From contig JBCCZC010000104.1 in assembly GCA_039188505.1 (NCBI GenBank), positions 1 through 14,791 of the forward strand: 14,791 bases of DNA, written 5' to 3'. The notes under the pieces are model-generated. The model searched no databases, was not told where the DNA came from, and saw only the letters and a program-made list of their open reading frames with translations. The DNA is from JBCCZC01 sp039188505 (GTDB taxonomy: Bacteria > Pseudomonadota > Gammaproteobacteria > Xanthomonadales > SZUA-38). A program made the position numbers and the translations under genes. Positions 6,954-11,850 of the stretch are shown here, in pieces; the stretch's first letter is position 1, and each line of letters starts with the position of its first letter.

Positions 6954-8515
6954 GCGGCCCTCCCGGCCGGCAGGGTCACGCGGAAGGTCGTGCCTTGCCC
7001 GACTTCGCTTTCGACTTCGATCTCACCGTCATGGGCCACCGCGATCGCCCGGGCGACGGTCAGCCCCAGGCCCATGCCCGCCTGCCGGCGGTCCGAGCGG
7101 CTGCCGCGGTAGAAACGCTCGAACACGAAAGGCAGGTCCTTGGCATCGATGCCGTGCCCCTGGTCGGCCACGCTGAGCACGACATGGGCATCCGCTGTCC
7201 CGCCGGCGCCGATACGAACGGTCGTGGCCGGCGGCGAGTAGCTGATCGCGTTCTCCACCAGAATGACCAGCAGCTGCCGAATGCGATCGGGGTCGGCGAT
7301 GATGGCGGTGCCGTCGTCCACCGCCACCTCGAGGGAGATGCCGGTTTCGTCCGCCATGCCGCGCAGGTCCCGGCCGATTTCCGGCAGCAGCGCGTCGAGG
7401 CTGACGCTCTGGCGCTCGATGCGCAGACTGTTCGCGTCCGCCCGGGCGACGAACAGCAGGTCGTCGACCAGGTGCGACAGGGACACCGACTGCTCGTGGA
7501 CACAGCTGAGCGCGTCGCGGTACTCCTCCGGGTTCCGGTCCTTCTGGCGCAGCGCCACCTGGGCTTCGCCGCGGATGATCGTGAGCGGCGTGCGCAGTTC
7601 GTGGCTGACGTCGGCGAGGAAATTCCGGCGCACCGCGTCGCTCTTCTTCAGTGCTGCATTCGCCCGGGTCAGCTCCGCGGTACGGTCGGCAACCTCGAAC
7701 TCGAGCTCTCGGCGCGCCTGCTCGCGGTCGACGTTCTGGGCCGCAAGCTGATCGGCCATCAGATTGAAGGCCGCGGCGATCTCATCGAACTCCGCGTCGA
7801 AGCCGCGCGGTACGCGGTGGGAGAGATCGCCCTTCGCGAAGGCTTCGGCACCACGGGTGAGCGAATCCACCGGACCCGACATGGCGCGGACCAGGCGAGC
7901 CACACCGACAAGGGTGAGGACCGTGGCGGCCAGCGCCAGGAGCAGGGAGCTCCAGAAGATCACCAGGTGGATGTTGTCGATCCGGTCGTTGAGCGCCGCG
8001 ACGACGCCGGACTGCCGGTCCACGGCGGTGTTGATGGCTTCTCGGAAGGCGATGTCGATGCGCTCCTCGAGAATGAACCGAACCTGCTGGTCTCCGCGCG
8101 GCTCAGCCTCCGGCGCCAGGAGGGTCTCCTCGAAATCCGTGATGATGCTGTCGATCAGAGACTCCAGGTCGTCGGTATCCTCGATGGAGCCACGGGTGAA
8201 ATCGGTGCCAAGAGCGCTACGCTGCTGCTGTTCGAGGATCCGGATGCGGCCGAGCGATTCGGCGATGATCGCCCGCTTGTTGCGCACATCGGCCTGGTTG
8301 GCCAGCGTGCCGAACAGGATCTCGTCCGTGAGCTGCTTGAAAAGGCGGTAGGACGTGCTCGACAGCTGCAGGTGCTCGGCGAGCAGGGCGTTGGCCGTAT
8401 TGACCTGATTGATCTGGTTGTTGGTCACTCGCGACGACCAGACGACCATCACCGCCGCCACGAGAACGGCCGAGGCGCTCGCTACGGCGAAGCCGATGAG
8501 TTTTCGTCTATACAA
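6950..8515 (-). CDS. HAMP-containing transmembrane sensor histidine kinase
   Basis: This 521-residue classical sensor kinase has a first membrane helix (about 8-27), an extracytoplasmic four-helix-bundle-like domain (about 30-182, rich in Gln, Glu and Leu heptads) and a second helix (about 183-208). A HAMP linker (about 209-262) and a coiled coil (about 262-295) follow. The HisKA motif NFLADVSHELRTPL carries His305, and the catalytic domain has an N-box with Asn422 (VENAISYSP), G1 DQGHGI (451-456), the F-box FVFERFYRG and G2 GMGLGL (480-485). It should autophosphorylate and pass phosphate to the regulator encoded directly downstream, with which it shares ATGA. The start is TTG, with AGGA 7 bases upstream; the first in-frame ATG lies inside the first helix, so TTG is preferred. 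A pair of stem-loops precedes it. The sensor helical bundle recalls CHASE3-like or 4HB folds; the ligand is unknown. Confidence 0.95.
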   Translation of the reverse strand: MYRRKLIGFAVASASAVLVAAVMVVWSSRVTNNQINQVNTANALLAEHLQLSSTSYRLFKQLTDEILFGTLANQADVRNKRAIIAESLGRIRILEQQQRSALGTDFTRGSIEDTDDLESLIDSIITDFEETLLAPEAEPRGDQQVRFILEERIDIAFREAINTAVDRQSGVVAALNDRIDNIHLVIFWSSLLLALAATVLTLVGVARLVRAMSGPVDSLTRGAEAFAKGDLSHRVPRGFDAEFDEIAAAFNLMADQLAAQNVDREQARRELEFEVADRTAELTRANAALKKSDAVRRNFLADVSHELRTPLTIIRGEAQVALRQKDRNPEEYRDALSCVHEQSVSLSHLVDDLLFVARADANSLRIERQSVSLDALLPEIGRDLRGMADETGISLEVAVDDGTAIIADPDRIRQLLVILVENAISYSPPATTVRIGAGGTADAHVVLSVADQGHGIDAKDLPFVFERFYRGSRSDRRQAGMGLGLTVARAIAVAHDGEIEVESEVGQGTTFRVTLPAGRAA

Positions 8516-8524
8516 CGGAAAATC

Positions 8525-8543
8525 CTGCGCTTTTGCGGCGCAG
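8525..8543 (-). promoter_or_regulatory. Stem-loop overlapping the histidine kinase ribosome-binding site
   Basis: In the minus-strand RNA, CUGCGC and GCGCAG form a perfect 6-bp stem around a 7-base loop. The 3' arm supplies the first two bases of the AGGA ribosome-binding site (8526-8523). Folding would therefore reduce initiation at the TTG start at 8515. No U-tract follows, so this is not a standard terminator. Confidence 0.45.
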
Positions 8544-8546
8544 TCT

Positions 8547-8565
8547 GGCCGAACGAAGATCGGCC
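8547..8565 (-). promoter_or_regulatory. Second stem-loop in the gap before the histidine kinase
   Basis: GGCCGA and UCGGCC pair perfectly (6 bp) around a 7-base loop, three bases from the stem-loop at 8525-8543. In the minus direction no U-tract follows, so termination is unlikely. It may stabilise or process the transcript between the DUF6702-like gene and the histidine kinase. Confidence 0.4.
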
Positions 8566-8589
8566 TTTCGTGAACGGTAGATCGCCGAC

Positions 8590-9186
8590 TCAGTCGAAGG
8601 CGATCTCCACGGCCGCCTCCCCGCCGGCGAATAGCGCCGACCGCGTCTCACCCGCGCGGTCGACGTTCACGAGGTTGACCTGGTCAGACCACAGATCGCG
8701 CAGCGCGTCGTGGCGGATGCGCAGCGCCTCGAGCTCCGAGGGAATCGCGACCTCCGCATAGATCCACAGATGCTTGCCCTCGATCTCGTGCCCGACCGGT
8801 ACGAGGTCCAGCGCGACGCCGTCCCCATCGGTCAACGCGAAGCGGTCATGGACGTAGGCTGCGAAGCGATCACGCGTGCCGGCGTCACCGATGATGTCGG
8901 CTTCACCGTCGAAGATCGCCTTCACCGCATGTTCCGCATCGTGCAGCAGGAAGCGGTGCATCACCTCGATGTTGCCGGTGCGCGGATTGAACAGCACCCG
9001 CGTCAGCGCCTCCTTCTGCTGGTGCGCCGCCGCCATGACGGACACCAACAGCAACAAGGCGAGCAGGGCCGCTCCCGGCCCAAATCGGTCGCTGCGGCGT
9101 GGTGACGTCGTGGGGATCAGGGCGTCACCCGTCCTGATCGATCTCGGGCTCGGGGCAGGTCTCCACCGGCGGCATGCTCGGATCAT
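8590..9186 (-). CDS. Exported DUF6702-like protein, partner of the M1 peptidase
   Basis: This is a small secreted or periplasmic protein of unknown function. A basic stretch (SPRRSDRF) is followed by a hydrophobic core (AALLALLLLVSVMAAAH), a typical signal peptide with likely cleavage just before the His. The mature part of about 144 residues contains NIEVMHRFLLHDAEHAV and near its end DQVNLVNVD and ETRSALF. This pattern fits DUF6702, a family I recall as often encoded beside M1 aminopeptidase-like genes, as here. The start is uncertain. ATG 9186 has GGTGA 5 bases upstream, but it overlaps the peptidase gene by 62 bases and makes a very long n-region. Starting at CTG 9120, behind GGGTGA containing the peptidase stop codon, would give a normal signal peptide and a 176-residue protein. 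The family call rests on recall of sequence pattern, so it is moderately sure; export is well supported. Confidence 0.7.
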   Translation of the reverse strand: MIRACRRWRPAPSPRSIRTGDALIPTTSPRRSDRFGPGAALLALLLLVSVMAAAHQQKEALTRVLFNPRTGNIEVMHRFLLHDAEHAVKAIFDGEADIIGDAGTRDRFAAYVHDRFALTDGDGVALDLVPVGHEIEGKHLWIYAEVAIPSELEALRIRHDALRDLWSDQVNLVNVDRAGETRSALFAGGEAAVEIAFD

Positions 9187-11647
9187 CGGCGTCACCGGGC
9201 TCGCACTCGGCGTCGATCGGATTGCCGTCCTCGTCGTACTCCTGCAGCTCGGCCTTGCTGTCCTGCATGATGTCGCGCTGCTCGAATCCCTCACGCGCCG
9301 GCGCCTTGAACATCTCGATCCGGGACGGAACGATGCGGCGCGGGTAGTGGTTGTTTTCCTGGTCGACGTCGGCCGTCTCCCAGCGCGGGTCGACGACGAC
9401 CTGCTCGAGCTCCTTGTCGAACACGAAGAGCTTCTTGACCTCGCGATGGTTCCGGCGCCAGATCTCGGCGGGGATGTCGAGGCGCTCGACGGAGCCGTCC
9501 GTGAACGTCATCTCGAGAATGATCGGCATGACGAGACCACCATGATTGGTGAACGACATCACGTAGTAGTTGCGATCCTCCGCGACCGCGCGCTCCAGCG
9601 CCGCCTTCTCCCAATCCTCGAGGCCCGCAAGGAATGCCCGGTAGTCGTTCCGGTCCTTGTTCGTGACCGTGAACTGGTCGTTCTCGTCGTAGAAGTCGTC
9701 CAGGTCCGGGAAACGCTCGACCCACAGATTCCCTTCCTCCCGGTTGCGCTCCACCGTGATCGACAGCGGCTTGTCCAGCTCTTCCTGCCGGCGTCGCGCA
9801 AAATCGATATCCGGATCCTTCGTGTCGAGGCGCAGTTTCCAGACGCGATCGATGGAGATGTCGACGTGATCGGTCGAATAGAACCAGCCCCGCCAGAACC
9901 AGTCGAGGTCGACGCCGGACGCCTCCTCCATGGTCCGGAAGAAGTCCGCCGGCGTCGGTCGCTTGAACATCCAGCGCCGGGAGAATTCGCGGAACGCGAA
10001 GTCGAACAGGTCCCGGCCAAGGATCGTCTCGCGCAGGATGTTGAGCGCCACGGTCGGCTTGGCGTAGGCGTTGGGGCCGAGCTGCAGCACGCTGTCGGAC
10101 TGCGTCATGATCGGCACCTGGAAGTCCGACTTCATGTAGTCGACGATGTCATTCGGCTCCGCACGCCAGGGAATGTCCGGATCCCACTCGCGGCCGGCAA
10201 CGGCATCGAGGAAGCTGTTCAGGCCCTCGTCCATCCAGGTCCATTGGCGCTCGTCCGAATTGACGATCATCGGGAAGTAGATGTGCCCGATCTCGTGGAT
10301 GATCACCCCGACTAGGAAGCGCTTCTCTGCGAGCGTGTAGGTCCGCGTGCCGTCATCCTGCTCGTCGGTCCGCGGTCCGTTGAAGGTGATCATCGGGTAT
10401 TCCATGCCGCCGACGGGCCCGTTCACGGACTGGGCCGTGGGGTACGGGTAGTCGAAGGACATGCGGGAGTAGACCTCCATCGTGTGGATCACCGATTCGG
10501 TCGAGTAGTTGGACCAGAGCGGCTCACCCTCCTTCGGATAGAAGGACATCGCCATCACGAAAGGTTGCACGTCCCCACCCTGGTGGTAGCCGCGGGCATC
10601 CCAGATGAACTTTCGCGACGAAGCCCAGGCGAAGTCGCGGACGTTCTCGGCTTCGAAGCGCCAGGTCTTGGTCTCGGCCGTGCCCGCCTTCTCGTTCTCG
10701 AGCGCCTCCTCGGGCGTCACGATGAAGACGATCCGCTCGGCGTCCTTCGCCTCCTCGAGGCGTTGGCGCTGGGTCCGGGTCAGCACGTCCCCGGCGTTTT
10801 CGAGTTCACCGGTCGACGAGACGATGTGATCGGCCGGGACCGTGATGTTGACCTCGTAGTCGCCGAATTCGAGCGTGAACTCACCGCGGCCGAGGAATTC
10901 CTTGTTGGTCCAGCCCTCGTAGTCCGTGTAGGCGTGGAGCCGCGGGAACCACTGGGCGACCAGGAAGATGTCGTTACCACCCTCGCGCGCATCATCCGGG
11001 AAGTGTTCGTAGCCAGCGCGCGCGCGAACGGCGTCTTCCTCGACCATGTTGTAGGCGAAGGCGATGGCGAATTCCGTCGACTCGCCCGTCGCCAGGGGCT
11101 CGGCCAGGTCGATACGCAGGTTGGTGCCGACGATCGTGTACTCGAGCGGGCCATCGCCGCCGTCGGTCACGCCGAAGATCTGATAGCCGAGCTCGTTGTC
11201 CGCCATGAACTGCTGGCGCCGCAGCTCACCCAGGCTGATCCGGGGGGGCTTCCGACCGTCGCCCGCCTCGTTCACGGGACCGCGCCGGCTGCGATCGGCG
11301 AACACCTGGGTGCGCTCGGCCATCGAATCGCTGCGGAAGATGTTCTGGTCGAGCTGCAGCCACAGGAAGCGCAGCGTGTCGGGGCTGTTGTTCGTGTACG
11401 TGACCCGCTGGGAACCGGTCAGGCGCCGCGCGCTCTCGTCGAGCGTGACGTTGATCTCGTAATCGACCTGCTGCTGCCAGTAGTCGTGGCCCGGCTCGCC
11501 GCCGGCGGTCCGGTAGGCATTGGCCGTTGGCAGAACTTCATCCAGCTGACGGAAGCGATCTTCGAAATCGCCCTTGGTCTGCTGAATGGCGGCCTGGGCG
11601 CTGACAAGGCAGCCCAGCAGGAAGGTGGCAAGGCAGGCGCGGCGCAT
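9125..11647 (-). CDS. Exported M1-family zinc metallopeptidase
   Basis: This 840-residue exported peptidase of the gluzincin M1 family begins with a signal peptide (MRRACLATFLLGCLVSAQA, cleavage near residue 19-20). A beta-rich N-terminal domain precedes the catalytic domain. The zinc site is complete: HEIGH with His451, Glu452 and His455, then Glu474 in WMDEG exactly 18 residues on. The probable catalytic tyrosine is Tyr528 in AYAKPTVAL. The substrate-anchoring motif reads GGMEY (413-417) instead of GAMEN, a variant I associate with bacterial periplasmic M1 proteins and one that makes classical aminopeptidase specificity uncertain. The last 40-odd residues form an acidic, proline-rich tail with two cysteines (815 and 831), possibly a disulfide loop. 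It is the first gene of a minus-strand run that continues into the DUF6702-like protein and the two-component pair. The ATG has no clear ribosome-binding site. It probably trims peptides in the periplasm. Confidence 0.93.
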   Translation of the reverse strand: MRRACLATFLLGCLVSAQAAIQQTKGDFEDRFRQLDEVLPTANAYRTAGGEPGHDYWQQQVDYEINVTLDESARRLTGSQRVTYTNNSPDTLRFLWLQLDQNIFRSDSMAERTQVFADRSRRGPVNEAGDGRKPPRISLGELRRQQFMADNELGYQIFGVTDGGDGPLEYTIVGTNLRIDLAEPLATGESTEFAIAFAYNMVEEDAVRARAGYEHFPDDAREGGNDIFLVAQWFPRLHAYTDYEGWTNKEFLGRGEFTLEFGDYEVNITVPADHIVSSTGELENAGDVLTRTQRQRLEEAKDAERIVFIVTPEEALENEKAGTAETKTWRFEAENVRDFAWASSRKFIWDARGYHQGGDVQPFVMAMSFYPKEGEPLWSNYSTESVIHTMEVYSRMSFDYPYPTAQSVNGPVGGMEYPMITFNGPRTDEQDDGTRTYTLAEKRFLVGVIIHEIGHIYFPMIVNSDERQWTWMDEGLNSFLDAVAGREWDPDIPWRAEPNDIVDYMKSDFQVPIMTQSDSVLQLGPNAYAKPTVALNILRETILGRDLFDFAFREFSRRWMFKRPTPADFFRTMEEASGVDLDWFWRGWFYSTDHVDISIDRVWKLRLDTKDPDIDFARRRQEELDKPLSITVERNREEGNLWVERFPDLDDFYDENDQFTVTNKDRNDYRAFLAGLEDWEKAALERAVAEDRNYYVMSFTNHGGLVMPIILEMTFTDGSVERLDIPAEIWRRNHREVKKLFVFDKELEQVVVDPRWETADVDQENNHYPRRIVPSRIEMFKAPAREGFEQRDIMQDSKAELQEYDEDGNPIDAECEPGDADDPSMPPVETCPEPEIDQDG

Positions 11648-11681
11648 GGGGGATTACTCGGGGCAGCGGATGGAGGCGCGA

Positions 11682-11687
11682 AGGATA
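11682..11687 (-). promoter_or_regulatory. Weak candidate -10 for the M1 peptidase operon
   Basis: The minus strand reads TATCCT, four of six matches, about 35 bases before the peptidase ATG. Upstream TTGCTC is spaced too closely (14 bases) to be a good -35. It is offered only as the best element in the 203-base divergent gap (11648-11850). Confidence 0.2.
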
Positions 11688-11808
11688 CCCCAGATCGGCG
11701 TGAGCAAGGCGTCGAATGGGAAGCGGAACGACGTCGGCAACGAACCGGCACCTGCCGACCTCAAGCGCTCGAACCGCCGCGCGCCGGACGCGGACCTGCG
11801 GAGCGATC

Positions 11809-11814
11809 TAAACT
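11809..11814 (+). promoter_or_regulatory. Weak candidate -10 for the second Ser/Thr kinase gene
   Basis: TAAACT lies in the only AT-rich patch of the divergent gap and would start transcription near 11821, giving a leader of about 30 bases. The best -35 (CGGACG, 18 bases upstream) matches poorly. Confidence is low. Confidence 0.25.
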
Positions 11815-11840
11815 GAGTGGGCAAGTGGCGCACAGCACGT

Positions 11841-11845
11841 AGGAG
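11841..11845 (+). promoter_or_regulatory. Ribosome-binding site of the second Ser/Thr kinase
   Basis: AGGAG lies 5 bases before the ATG at 11851. It is a clear site that fixes the start, in contrast to the first kinase gene, which lacks one at its ATG. Confidence 0.75.
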
Positions 11846-11850
11846 CCCCG

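Noticed and set aside
6995..8761. Plus-strand open frame of about 588 codons opposite the sensor histidine kinase
   Set aside because: It is antisense to a gene with all histidine kinase motifs in order. It has no recognisable domain and runs across the intergenic gap, so it is a shadow.
11586..11816. Small plus-strand open frame (76 codons) in the gap before the second kinase
   Set aside because: It starts inside the antisense of the peptidase signal region, has no ribosome-binding site, and encodes a Gln/Arg-rich product with no features.
8876..11842. Two long plus-strand open frames (8876-10315 and 10484-11842) opposite the M1 peptidase
   Set aside because: Their compositions are those of reverse-complement reading. 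The minus strand carries a signal peptide and a complete zinc site.
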